The notes under the pieces were generated by a model. That model had not been told where the DNA came from and did not search any database. It saw only the letters and a program-made list of their open reading frames with translations. This document shows, piece after piece, positions 1 through 10,657 of a stretch of 28,057 bases of DNA (its first letter is position 1; each line of letters opens with the position of its first letter). Source of the DNA: Bacteroidales bacterium (GTDB lineage Bacteria > Bacteroidota > Bacteroidia > Bacteroidales > Bacteroidaceae). Both the position numbers and the translations under genes were made by a program. Location of the stretch: positions 1 to 28,057 of the forward strand of contig SFFB01000026.1 of NCBI GenBank assembly GCA_004557035.1. Reading direction: 5' to 3'.

Positions 1-109
1 GTCCTGTATTGTGCCGACCTTACAGGCCGGAAATTAGAGGGGCTTCCGTTACCCGGGCCTGACGACCCGGGCTATTATGTGGCGCCCTTACAGGGCTTGC
101 CAAGCCTCT
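1..109. repeat. Intergenic multi-palindrome repeat
   Basis: This stretch is a series of short inverted repeats: CCT-TAC-AGG at 18-26, ACCCGGG/CCCGGGCT flanking an 8-base loop at 51-73, and GCCCT-TAC-AGGGC at 84-96. No coding frame is credible. The GCCCT-TAC-AGGGC and CCCGGG pieces resemble dispersed palindromic intergenic repeats I recall from other Bacteroidota genomes, but copy number cannot be tested in one window. It lies downstream of the minus-strand gene ending at 162. Confidence 0.55.
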
Positions 110-158
110 CTTAGTCTTTTAGACTCTTAGTCTCTTAGTCTTTTAGACTTTTCGTCTT
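108..158. repeat. Degenerate AGTCT/AGACT short repeat tract
   Basis: The words CTTAGTCT, TTTAGACT and CTTAGTCTC alternate here, giving overlapping AGTCT-TTT-AGACT palindromes that end in a T-rich run. A shorter relative (TTAGACTCTTAGGCTTTTA) sits at 2903-2921 before the phosphatase-like gene. On the minus strand this directly follows the stop of the beta-helix gene and could act as its transcription end, but no single strong hairpin stands out. Confidence 0.4.
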
Positions 159-161
159 TTT

Positions 162-1133
162 TTATTGATAATCTATTGTGAGGTTGCCATCGCTGATGGT
201 CGTGGTGATGTTTTTGAGTTCGGCAGATCTCGACACCTTGCTCCAACCGGGACGGATGCCCACCTCCAAGCCGTCGGTGCCTATCCATGTCTCGGGCTGC
301 TTGAGTTCGAAGGTGCGCGCCGCAGAATAAGGATTTAAGGAGTTCGTCTCGTCGGTGAAGATGTCACCTACAGATTTCACCACATAGCAATTGGTGAAAG
401 TATTGGAGGACGAATTAGACTCGGTGGATAAGAGAATACAGTTGGTCACTGTGGCACCACCCGTATGGTAGAATGGCGACCGCCACCCTTGGGCAATATA
501 CTGATAATATGTGAAAATACAGTTGGTATATGTGTTTGTCGACAAGGTGCCGCATGTGATGCAATGGTTGAATGTGCTGGAAGTAATCGACACGTCGCCA
601 TAAATGTAGCAGTATTCGAAAAGGCAATTGGTGGTCTCTACGCCTGTGGTGACGCCGCCATTGATGACACAGTTGGAAACGATGGTGTTGTTGTTTGCAG
701 CATAAATAGAAAAGTCACTGCCGACATAACATTTTTCCATCACAAAGTTCTCTAACGGCGTGGTGAACTTGAAAGTGCCGGAGATGTTCAGTCCTTCCAG
801 ATGAACGCCTGAAAGGGTTGCGCCCTCGGCCTGAATGATGATTAAATCTCCGGCAAGGGTGGTTTTTTGCCTGCCGGTTGCCGCGGCTTCTTCAAAGCCG
901 GCTCCATATACAGAAATCGATTTTTTGATGACAGGAAGAAGTTTGAAGTCGCCGGACGAGAGTGTAATCACGTCACCATCGACAGACGCCTCTTCGGCCT
1001 CGATAAAGGACTCAGGACCTATAAACAATGTCGTCTCGCCTTCATGGTGAAGCATAGCCGTCAGGAGTTCATTCTGCGCCCATGTCGCCATAGTGCAGCA
1101 TAGCGCAAGGAGTGTTAATAGCAACTTTCTCAT
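162..1133 (-). CDS. Secreted right-handed beta-helix-like protein
   Basis: The product has 323 residues. It starts with a clear signal peptide (Lys/Arg at 2-3, a Leu/Ala-rich core, probable cleavage after Ala-Gln near residue 20). The middle, about residues 100-260, repeats short strands with an Asn-Cys or His-Cys step every 15-20 residues (SNCVING, TNCLFEYCYIYG, NHCITCG, TNCIF, TNCILL, TNCYV). Regular rungs of this kind are what a parallel beta-helix shows. No catalytic motif is visible, so an enzymatic role cannot be assigned. The protein stops at LTIDYQ, with no lipobox and no recognisable type IX sorting domain, and may have lost its C-terminus next to the repeat at 1-158. The gene is alone on its strand. 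Confidence 0.75.
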   Translation of the reverse strand: MRKLLLTLLALCCTMATWAQNELLTAMLHHEGETTLFIGPESFIEAEEASVDGDVITLSSGDFKLLPVIKKSISVYGAGFEEAAATGRQKTTLAGDLIIIQAEGATLSGVHLEGLNISGTFKFTTPLENFVMEKCYVGSDFSIYAANNNTIVSNCVINGGVTTGVETTNCLFEYCYIYGDVSITSSTFNHCITCGTLSTNTYTNCIFTYYQYIAQGWRSPFYHTGGATVTNCILLSTESNSSSNTFTNCYVVKSVGDIFTDETNSLNPYSAARTFELKQPETWIGTDGLEVGIRPGWSKVSRSAELKNITTTISDGNLTIDYQ

Positions 1134-1197
1134 ATTTATTTTTTATTATTGATTTTGCATTGTCCCCAGAATAAGTGAGGCCGATTTTTTCATATGG

Positions 1198-1229
1198 CAA
1201 AGGTAAAAGCAAAGTGGTATAGCTTCCAA
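1198..1229 (-). promoter_or_regulatory. Promoter of the beta-helix protein gene
   Basis: Read on the minus strand, TACCTTTG (1205-1198) matches the Bacteroidota -7 box TAnnTTTG. A TTG (1229-1227) lies 21 bases upstream as the -33 box. The implied leader is about 55-60 nt. Confidence 0.5.
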
Positions 1230-1249
1230 TCGAAACACACACCAAGGTT

Positions 1250-1291
1250 GTGACATATCGTACGAAGGGTGTGTCATATCGTATATTTAAC
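1250..1291. repeat. 21-bp direct repeat pair (GTGNCATATCGTA)
   Basis: GTGACATATCGTA at 1250-1262 and GTGTCATATCGTA at 1271-1283 match at 12 of 13 positions and start exactly 21 bp apart. They lie just upstream of the -33 box of the minus-strand gene, where an activator or repressor could bind the same DNA face twice. No regulator is identified. Confidence 0.5.
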
Positions 1292-1520
1292 ATTTTTGAG
1301 CCAAGACACGACTCTTATATGTGCCCTCAAGCACTATGATTAGCGTGGATTGGATTATTTTTTTGAAATTTATGATGAATGATGAGGAATGGGATAAAAT
1401 TGGCTTTTGGGGGAGCCTTCTTATAATATATATATGTATGTTTGTAATGCTGGTTGGGGAGCAGCTTTAGGGAACAAGCCCCGCTTGGATTATGCCGAGC
1501 CGCGAAGGAGGGAGACGAAG
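1292..1520. other. Gene-free AT-rich stretch
   Basis: No credible gene is seen here; the frames present have no family resemblance. It holds an AT run (about 1422-1438) and small inverted repeats such as CAAGC-CCC-GCTTG around 1480-1492. It is the left part of the 533-base gap between the beta-helix gene and lnb. Confidence 0.4.
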
Positions 1521-1660
1521 TCAAATTAAAACAAGTTTTATTTGCCATTCCGCTCGCCTTGCACTAACTTTCGCCTACGGCGCAAGTTTGGCTGCGCGGC
1601 AAAGTCCAATAAAAAACAAGTTTTTCCTTGGCCTTTGCTCTCACTTGCACTAACTTTGTC
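1521..1660 (+). repeat. Two-unit ~86-bp promoter-like repeat array (copy A)
   Basis: Two units each end in CTTGCACTAACTTT, with -7-like boxes TAACTTTC at 1565-1572 and TAACTTTG at 1651-1658, 86 bp apart. Between them lies the hairpin AACTT-t-CGCC-TAC-GGCG-c-AAGTT at 1567-1587. The same words recur as four units at 19818-20098, including AATTAAAACAAGTTTT followed by TTTGCCATTCCGCTCGCC. The last unit supplies the apparent promoter of lnb. Confidence 0.7.
1628..1658 (+). promoter_or_regulatory. Promoter of lnb inside the repeat unit
   Basis: TTG at 1628-1630, a 20-base spacer and TAACTTTG at 1651-1658 match the Bacteroidota -33/-7 consensus. Only eight bases separate the -7 box from the ATG at 1667, so transcription would begin within a few bases of the start codon. 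Confidence 0.6.
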
Positions 1661-1666
1661 CCCCGA

Positions 1667-2869
1667 ATGAAGCAAATCACTGCGCATATCCTCGGCTTCT
1701 TGATGCTTTTGGGCCTCGCCGGCCATCCGCTGAAAGCCCAAACTGTGCAAGAAACAGAGGACTCTCTGCAAATAGGACTGCTCACCTGCAGCCCGGGAAC
1801 GGCCGTATATGAACTATACGGCCATACGGCGTTGAGGGTGAAAAATGCCAAAGACGGCACCGACTGGGTCTTCAATTACGGCATCTTCGACTTCTCCACG
1901 CCCAACTTCACCTGGCGCTTCATGCTCGGAGAGACCGACTATACGCTGGGGGTCTCCACCTTCAGACAATTCGCCCGACACTATGCACATGACGGCCGAA
2001 GCGTCACCGAACAGGTGCTCAACCTCACTCCCGACGAGACTTATGCCATCGCACACGCACTCGACTCCCTCGTCTGCCTGCACAACTGGACCTACCGATA
2101 CAACTTCCTCTACGACAACTGCACCACACGCGCCGTGGACCACGTCATAAAAGCCCTTGACGGAAAAATCCAATGGCCCAAACAGTCGGCACAGGTCACC
2201 TTCAGAGACATCATACACGAGTTTTCGGCCGACGCCTCGCCGTGGAACTGCTTCGGCCAAGACCTCATCTTGGGCACCGAGACCGACCAACCGCTCACCA
2301 CAGACCAACAACTCTTCTCGCCCGTCTATGCCTCACGACTCTTCGGCGAAGCTCAGATTGTCGGTGACGACGGCTCGAAACGGCCTCTTGTGCGCTCCAC
2401 CGAACTGGTGGTCGACGTGGCGCCACTGCCCGACCATCGTTTCCCCCTCACGCCCATGGCGGTGTGCATCATCCTGATGGTCGTGGTCGCTGCCGTGACG
2501 TTGTGGGAATATAAACGCCGACACGTCTTCACCGTGACAGACGACCTGCTCCTATTCGTCCAAGGACTCGCAGGCCTTCTCGTCGCCTTCCTCTATTTCT
2601 GCTCCAGTCATCCCGGCGTGGGGAGTAACTGGTTTATAGTGTGGCTCAACCCACTGCCAATCATCTATTTAGGTTGGAAAATCAAACAAAACATTCAGAA
2701 CCGTCCTGACCATTTTCACGTGGTCTCTGGCGTGCTGCTCGGCCTCTTTGCCGCTGCCGCCATATTTTCGGGACAAAAATTTCCTATCGAAATCTACCTT
2801 TTGGCACTGATTTTGCTTGTCAGAGTGGGAATTAACTATCGTTTCCCCTCTCACCGGACGGACAATTGA
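1667..2869 (+). CDS. lnb: Lnb-family lipoprotein N-acyltransferase (DUF4105)
   Basis: The 400-residue product has an N-terminal signal sequence (residues 1-25, ending LKAQ) and a periplasmic DUF4105 domain (about 30-230). That domain contains the CSPGTAVYELYGH segment (His53) and the YNFLYDNCTTR segment (Cys152), the likely Cys/His active-site pair. Four or five membrane helices follow (about 263-280, 293-311, 322-338, 351-367, 373-388). From memory, this family was recently shown in Bacteroides to add the third acyl chain to lipoproteins in place of Lnt. The ATG at 1667 is preferred over an in-frame upstream TTG (1628) because only it places the signal peptide at the N-terminus. The phosphatase-like gene and secA follow on the same strand. 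Confidence 0.8.
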   Translation: MKQITAHILGFLMLLGLAGHPLKAQTVQETEDSLQIGLLTCSPGTAVYELYGHTALRVKNAKDGTDWVFNYGIFDFSTPNFTWRFMLGETDYTLGVSTFRQFARHYAHDGRSVTEQVLNLTPDETYAIAHALDSLVCLHNWTYRYNFLYDNCTTRAVDHVIKALDGKIQWPKQSAQVTFRDIIHEFSADASPWNCFGQDLILGTETDQPLTTDQQLFSPVYASRLFGEAQIVGDDGSKRPLVRSTELVVDVAPLPDHRFPLTPMAVCIILMVVVAAVTLWEYKRRHVFTVTDDLLLFVQGLAGLLVAFLYFCSSHPGVGSNWFIVWLNPLPIIYLGWKIKQNIQNRPDHFHVVSGVLLGLFAAAAIFSGQKFPIEIYLLALILLVRVGINYRFPSHRTDN

Positions 2870-2940
2870 CGGACGCGCCCCGACGCAACCGCTCTTTGCC
2901 TCTTAGACTCTTAGGCTTTTATACTCCTATAATAATATAA

Positions 2941-4566
2941 ATGGCCCGTAAACGACATCCACAACCTGCCGGCAGCGCCGACTTCTACATCAAGTTGCTG
3001 CCCACACTGCTCACGATGATGAGCGTGCTTGCCGCCTCGCCCGCGAGAGCCGCCGGCACGCCCGGCGGAGCCGTGCCCAAGATTGTGGTGAACATCCTCG
3101 TAGACCAACTCCGCACCGACTATCTCGAGGCCTTCATGCCGCTCTATGGCGACGACGGTTTCAAACGTCTGCTGCGCGACGGTGTGGTATATACCAATGC
3201 CGACTATCCCTTGGCCCAGCCCGACATTGCCTCGGCAGCAGCCACCATTGCCTCAGGCACAGCCCCATCAAGCCACGGCGTGGTGGGACGAATGTGGCTC
3301 GACCGCGAAACACTGCGCCCCACCTTCTGCGTTGACGACGACCAATATGCCGGCACAGGAGGCACCACCGACAAATCGTCGGCCCGATGCCTCAACGTCT
3401 CGACCATAGGCGACGAACTCAAGGCCGCCGGCGAAGACAAGCCGCTGGTTTTTGCCATAGCCCCTTCGAGAGAGGCCGCCATACTCACAGCCGGACACGC
3501 CGCCAATGCCGCCGTATGGATTGACGACAAGACAGGACTGTGGAGCTCAACAAACTATTACGGTGGCCTGCCGGCTTGGGCCTCAGTGAGAAACACGCTC
3601 GGCACTATCGGCGACATCAGCAAGACCGAGTGGCGACCCTGCTCGGATCTCGTGGGCAACTTCAGCTACTTCCTTTCAGGGGGTGTCAAGAAGCCTTTTG
3701 CCCACAAATTCAAAGGCGACAGCCGCTTCGCCGACTATAAGACCAGCGCTCTGGTCAACGAAGAGGTCAACGCCGCCGCACAGAGCTGCATCAACAGCAC
3801 AATGATGGGCGCCGACCCCGTGACGGACTATCTCGCCATCACCTACTACGCCGGACGCTATGCCGGACAGACCGAGTCGGCCTCGCCCATGGAGCTGCAA
3901 GACACCTATGTGAGACTGGACCGAGCGCTCGCCGAACTCATCGCGACACTCGACAAAAAAGCCGGCATAGACAACGTGCTCCTCGTGCTCACTTCGTCGG
4001 GTTACGCTGCCGAACCCGCCGCAGATCTGAGCCGTTACCGCATCCCCACAGGCACATTCGACATGAAGCGCGTCGCCGCCCTGCTCAACATGTACCTCGT
4101 GGCCATCTACGGCCAAGGCCAGTTTGTCGAAGCCTGCTACGGCACGCAAATCTATCTTGACCACAAGCTCATCGAAAAAGGCCAGTTCAACCTCGCCGAA
4201 ATGCTCGAGCGCTCGCAAGACTTCCTCATGCAACTCGAAGGCGTCAAAGACGTCTACACGTCGCGCCGCCTGCTGCAAGGCGCCTGGACGCCGGGCATCA
4301 GCAAAATAAGGGGAGGCTACAATCCGCGCGTCTCGGGCGACATCCTCATAGAGGTGGCACCGGGTTGGCAATACACCGACGGACAAAACTCTAAAAAAAA
4401 TCCCGTCAGAGAGTCTTACATCCCCTACCCCATCATTTTCTTCGGCGCCGGCCTCAAAGCCTCCACCACCGACACGGCTGTCACCACCGACCGCATAGCC
4501 CCCACACTCTCCAAGGCTATGCGCATCAGAGCCCCGAACGCCTGCAGTTCCGCTCCGCTCTTTTAA
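2941..4566 (+). CDS. Alkaline-phosphatase-fold protein, probably inactive
   Basis: The 541-residue product has a hydrophobic export signal (about 16-38) and then the type I phosphodiesterase/PafA alkaline-phosphatase fold. It begins with VVNILVDQLRTDYLE (Asp55, usually a metal ligand) and a nucleophile-loop region PDIASAAATIASGTAP (94-109). Active PafA relatives carry Thr/Ser followed by Gly-His in this loop; here Ile96 and Ala99-Ala100 stand at those places. The usual metal-binding Asp-His-Gly strand end reads LVLTSSGYAAE (348-357), lacking Asp and His. The C-terminal PYPIIFFGAGLK and TDRIAPTL segments keep the fold, but the usual His-Gly before them is not seen. I therefore infer a non-catalytic or re-purposed periplasmic protein. 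It sits 71 bases after lnb and 57 before secA. Confidence 0.75.
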   Translation: MARKRHPQPAGSADFYIKLLPTLLTMMSVLAASPARAAGTPGGAVPKIVVNILVDQLRTDYLEAFMPLYGDDGFKRLLRDGVVYTNADYPLAQPDIASAAATIASGTAPSSHGVVGRMWLDRETLRPTFCVDDDQYAGTGGTTDKSSARCLNVSTIGDELKAAGEDKPLVFAIAPSREAAILTAGHAANAAVWIDDKTGLWSSTNYYGGLPAWASVRNTLGTIGDISKTEWRPCSDLVGNFSYFLSGGVKKPFAHKFKGDSRFADYKTSALVNEEVNAAAQSCINSTMMGADPVTDYLAITYYAGRYAGQTESASPMELQDTYVRLDRALAELIATLDKKAGIDNVLLVLTSSGYAAEPAADLSRYRIPTGTFDMKRVAALLNMYLVAIYGQGQFVEACYGTQIYLDHKLIEKGQFNLAEMLERSQDFLMQLEGVKDVYTSRRLLQGAWTPGISKIRGGYNPRVSGDILIEVAPGWQYTDGQNSKKNPVRESYIPYPIIFFGAGLKASTTDTAVTTDRIAPTLSKAMRIRAPNACSSAPLF

Positions 4567-4623
4567 TCCTCCTTTCGTGACAATCGACACCCCCTTCACA
4601 CAGATAAAAACAAAAACGACAAT

Positions 4624-7986
<3,363 letters not shown>

Positions 7987-8037
7987 GGCTTTGTCTTTTT
8001 CCGACACCCCAAAACGCCTTATATTTGAAGTAAGAAA

Positions 8038-8070
8038 AGAGCAGTCCGACGCTTCGGACTGCTCTTTTTT
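8038..8070 (+). terminator. Rho-independent terminator of secA
   Basis: A perfect 12-bp stem (8038-8049 with 8054-8065) with loop CGCT is followed by a run of six T (8065-8070). It ends the lnb-phosphatase-secA unit. Confidence 0.9.
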
Positions 8071-8107
8071 GCTTTTCAGCGACTTACGCGGATAAGGCAA
8101 GGTTTTC

Positions 8108-8170
8108 CTGTCCCTATCGCAGGAAAAACTGTCCTTATGGCAAGAAAAGCCCGCCCTATTGGCGAAAGCA
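8108..8170 (+). repeat. Three-unit 21-bp repeat array (CTGTCCTTAT family)
   Basis: Units begin at 8108 (CTGTCCCTAT), 8129 (CTGTCCTTAT) and, degenerate, 8150 (CCCGCCCTAT). The period is exactly 21 bp and each unit ends in a purine tract (GGAAAAA, AGAAAAG, CGAAAGCA). TTTTCCTG (8103-8110) and CAGGAAAA (8120-8127) form an additional inverted repeat. The same word and period recur inverted at 17936-17987. Confidence 0.65.
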
Positions 8171-8238
8171 TTGCGGCTTATGACCGGCTTTTGGGGCCCT
8201 TTCGTTGCCGTTTTTTCGTGCCTTTCTGCTCTTGCCGG

Positions 8239-8273
8239 GCCGGTGAGAATTTTTTTCGAAAAATATCACCGGC
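8239..8273. other. Long AT-cored hairpin
   Basis: GCCGGTGA (8239-8246) pairs with TCACCGGC (8266-8273). Inside, ATTTTT pairs with AAAAAT around a TTCG loop, with only three unpaired bases between the two stems. There is no T run after it on either strand, so it is not a standard terminator. Its role is unknown. Confidence 0.5.
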
Positions 8274-8487
8274 TGCCAGTCACATTCAAACCCCGTTTTT
8301 GAACAAAGCCACGACAGACTTATATAAAGGAGAAACCGGCAGTCATCATTATTGCCCATTTTGCAAACTGCTCTTGGCATTATCCGCCCGTTGCGCAAAG
8401 CGCGACAAACCGCCAAGGCTAAACGAGGCAGATTTGCGGCAAAAAAAGCAGATTTTCTCGCTTTTATGTTACTTTTTTCACGTTTCG

Positions 8488-8521
8488 TTTGGACTTTAAC
8501 AAAAACCTTTTTGTAATTTTG
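8488..8521 (+). promoter_or_regulatory. Promoter of gap
   Basis: TTTG at 8488-8491, a 22-base spacer and TAATTTTG at 8514-8521 match the Bacteroidota promoter. The implied leader before the gap ATG is about 80 nt. Confidence 0.6.
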
Positions 8522-8609
8522 CGGTGAAAAGGTCACGGCCTGCCCACCCATTGCGTGGCACGCCGGACAAAACAAGTAAATATCAACCTTTTATAAATAA
8601 ATTACAGTT

Positions 8610-9620
8610 ATGATTAAAGTAGGTATCAACGGTTTCGGTCGTATCGGCCGTTTCGTTTTCCGCGCCGCTCAGAACCGCAGCGACATCCAGATTGTAGGTA
8701 TCAATGACCTTTGCCCCGTAGACTACTTGGCTTACATGCTCAAGTACGACACCATGCACGGTGAATTCCAAGGCACAATCGAGGCTGACGTTGAAAAGAG
8801 CGAGCTCATCGTTAACGGCAACCACATCCGCGTAACCGCCGAGCGCAACCCGGCCGACCTGAAATGGGACGCTGTAGGCGCTGAATATGTTGTTGAGTCA
8901 ACCGGTCTCTTCCTCACCAAGGAAAAAGCTCAGGCTCACATCGAAGCTGGTGCCAAATATGTCGTAATGTCTGCTCCTTCAAAAGACGACACCCCCATGT
9001 TCGTTTGCGGCGTAAACTTCGACAAGTACGTAAAGGGCACCCAGTTCGTGTCTAACGCTTCTTGCACCACCAACTGTCTCGCTCCCATCGCCAAAGTGCT
9101 CAACGACAAGTTCGGCATCACCGACGGTTTGATGACCACCGTTCACTCTACCACCGCTACCCAGAAGACCGTAGACGGTCCTTCTCTCAAAGACTGGCGT
9201 GGTGGCCGTGCCGCTGCCGGCAACATCATTCCCTCTTCTACTGGTGCAGCCAAGGCTGTAGGTAAGGTTATCCCCGAACTCAACGGCAAACTCACCGGTA
9301 TGTCTATGCGTGTCCCCACTCTCGACGTATCTGTAGTTGACCTCACCGTCAACCTCGCTAAGCCCGCTACTTACGCTGAAATCTGCGCCGCCATGAAGGA
9401 AGCCTCTGAAGGCGAACTCAAAGGCGTGCTCGGCTACACTGAAGACGCTGTCGTTTCAAGCGACTTCCTCGGCGACACCCGCACCTCTATCTTCGACGCT
9501 AAGGCCGGTATCGCCCTGACCGACACTTTCGTTAAAGTCGTTTCTTGGTATGACAACGAAATCGGCTACTCTAACAAAGTGCTCGAACTCATTGCTCACA
9601 TGGCCAAAGTTAACGGCTAA
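8610..9620 (+). CDS. gap: Glyceraldehyde-3-phosphate dehydrogenase
   Basis: The enzyme oxidises glyceraldehyde 3-phosphate to 1,3-bisphosphoglycerate with NAD+ in glycolysis. The 336-residue product has the N-terminal Rossmann motif GINGFGRIGR (residues 5-14), the catalytic loop SNASCTTNC with Cys152, the HSTTATQKTVDGPS segment, and the C-terminal SWYDNEIGYSNKV. Length is usual for the family. The gene uses many GCT, GTA, TCT and GTT codons, unlike the GCC/CTC-rich neighbours, as expected for a very highly expressed gene. It has its own promoter and a strong terminator. No Shine-Dalgarno sequence is seen before the ATG. Confidence 0.98.
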   Translation: MIKVGINGFGRIGRFVFRAAQNRSDIQIVGINDLCPVDYLAYMLKYDTMHGEFQGTIEADVEKSELIVNGNHIRVTAERNPADLKWDAVGAEYVVESTGLFLTKEKAQAHIEAGAKYVVMSAPSKDDTPMFVCGVNFDKYVKGTQFVSNASCTTNCLAPIAKVLNDKFGITDGLMTTVHSTTATQKTVDGPSLKDWRGGRAAAGNIIPSSTGAAKAVGKVIPELNGKLTGMSMRVPTLDVSVVDLTVNLAKPATYAEICAAMKEASEGELKGVLGYTEDAVVSSDFLGDTRTSIFDAKAGIALTDTFVKVVSWYDNEIGYSNKVLELIAHMAKVNG

Positions 9621-9641
9621 TCGCCCTTAACACCATAGTTC

Positions 9642-9680
9642 AAGGCCGCCGCAGAAGAGTCTTCTCTGCGGCGGCCTTTT
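9642..9680 (+). terminator. Terminator of gap, abutting miaA
   Basis: A perfect 14-bp GC-rich stem (9642-9655 with 9665-9678) encloses a 9-base loop and is followed by TTTT. It ends about 15 bases before the miaA start codon, leaving no room for a promoter between them. Confidence 0.88.
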
Positions 9681-9694
9681 ATAAAAACACACCT

Positions 9695-10633
9695 ATGACC
9701 ACACCGGACCTCATCGCCATAGTCGGCCCCACTGCCTGCGGCAAAACCGCCTTCGCCGTGAAACTCGCCAGACTGCTCGACGCCGAAATCATCAGTGCCG
9801 ACAGCCGGCAAGTCTACCGACGCATGGACATCGGCACAGGCAAAGACCTCGAAGACTATGTCACAGACGGCCGGGCAGTCAGATACCACCTCATAGACAT
9901 TGCCGAACCGGGCACAAAATACAATGTCTACCAATATCAGCACGATTTCCTTGAGGCCTACAACGACATCCGCAGCCGGGGCAAACGCGTCATCGTTTGC
10001 GGCGGTTCGGGGCTTTATATCGAGAGCGTGCTTCGCGGTTACAGGCTGAGCCCCGTGCCACAAAATCCCGAACTCAGGGCACGCCTGGCCGACAAGTCGC
10101 TTGACGAACTCACCACCATCCTTGCCGGCTACAAGCGGCTGCACAACACCACCGACGTGGACACAGCCAAACGGGCGATCCGCGCCATAGAGATTGAAGA
10201 CTACTACCGCCACACACCGCTCGAAGACCGTCCGTTCCCCACTCTCAGCAGCCTCACACTTGGCATCAACGTGGACCGCGACACCAGGCGGCAACGCATC
10301 ACCACCCGGCTCAAACAACGCCTCGACGGCGGTATGGTCGACGAAATCCGTCACCTATTGGACGAAGGCATTCCCGCAGAGTCGCTCATCTATTATGGTC
10401 TGGAATACAAATTCGTCACCCTCTACGCCACAGGCCAAATAGACTACGCCACGATGTTCAATAGCCTCGAGACGGCCATCCACCAGTTTGCCAAGCGGCA
10501 AATGACGTGGTTCCGCGGTATGGAGCGGCGCGGCATTCCCATACACTGGCTCAGCAATCCGCCGACTACTCTCGACGCGTTGCCCGACTATCTCCACAAA
10601 AACAAACTGACTCATCTCATTTCCCCACTGTAA
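9695..10633 (+). CDS. miaA: tRNA dimethylallyltransferase MiaA
   Basis: The enzyme transfers a dimethylallyl group to N6 of A37 in tRNAs reading UNN codons. The 312-residue product has the P-loop GPTACGKT (11-18), the substrate-recognition motif ISADSRQVYRRMDIGTGK (about 33-50) and the CGGSGLYI segment. All are typical of MiaA. The GTGKDLEDY continuation resembles what I recall of a second MiaA paralogue in many Bacteroidota, so another copy elsewhere would not be surprising. The gene begins just after the gap terminator, so it must depend on read-through or on a promoter inside gap. The DUF3256 gene follows after 24 bases. Confidence 0.93.
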   Translation: MTTPDLIAIVGPTACGKTAFAVKLARLLDAEIISADSRQVYRRMDIGTGKDLEDYVTDGRAVRYHLIDIAEPGTKYNVYQYQHDFLEAYNDIRSRGKRVIVCGGSGLYIESVLRGYRLSPVPQNPELRARLADKSLDELTTILAGYKRLHNTTDVDTAKRAIRAIEIEDYYRHTPLEDRPFPTLSSLTLGINVDRDTRRQRITTRLKQRLDGGMVDEIRHLLDEGIPAESLIYYGLEYKFVTLYATGQIDYATMFNSLETAIHQFAKRQMTWFRGMERRGIPIHWLSNPPTTLDALPDYLHKNKLTHLISPL

Positions 10634-10657
10634 GTGCATCCGTCCGGAACTTCCATC

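Larger units (their letters stand above)
8071..8487. other. Long gene-free spacer between secA and gap
   Basis: No convincing gene is present; a 120-codon frame at 8137-8499 has no recognisable family and Cys/Phe/Arg-rich composition typical of chance frames. The spacer contains the 21-bp repeats (8108-8170) and a long hairpin (8239-8273), given separately. The right end runs into the gap promoter. Confidence 0.5.

Noticed and set aside
8137..8499. 120-codon plus-strand frame in the secA-gap spacer
   Set aside because: It begins inside the 21-bp repeats, runs over the long hairpin and the gap -33 box, and has no family resemblance.
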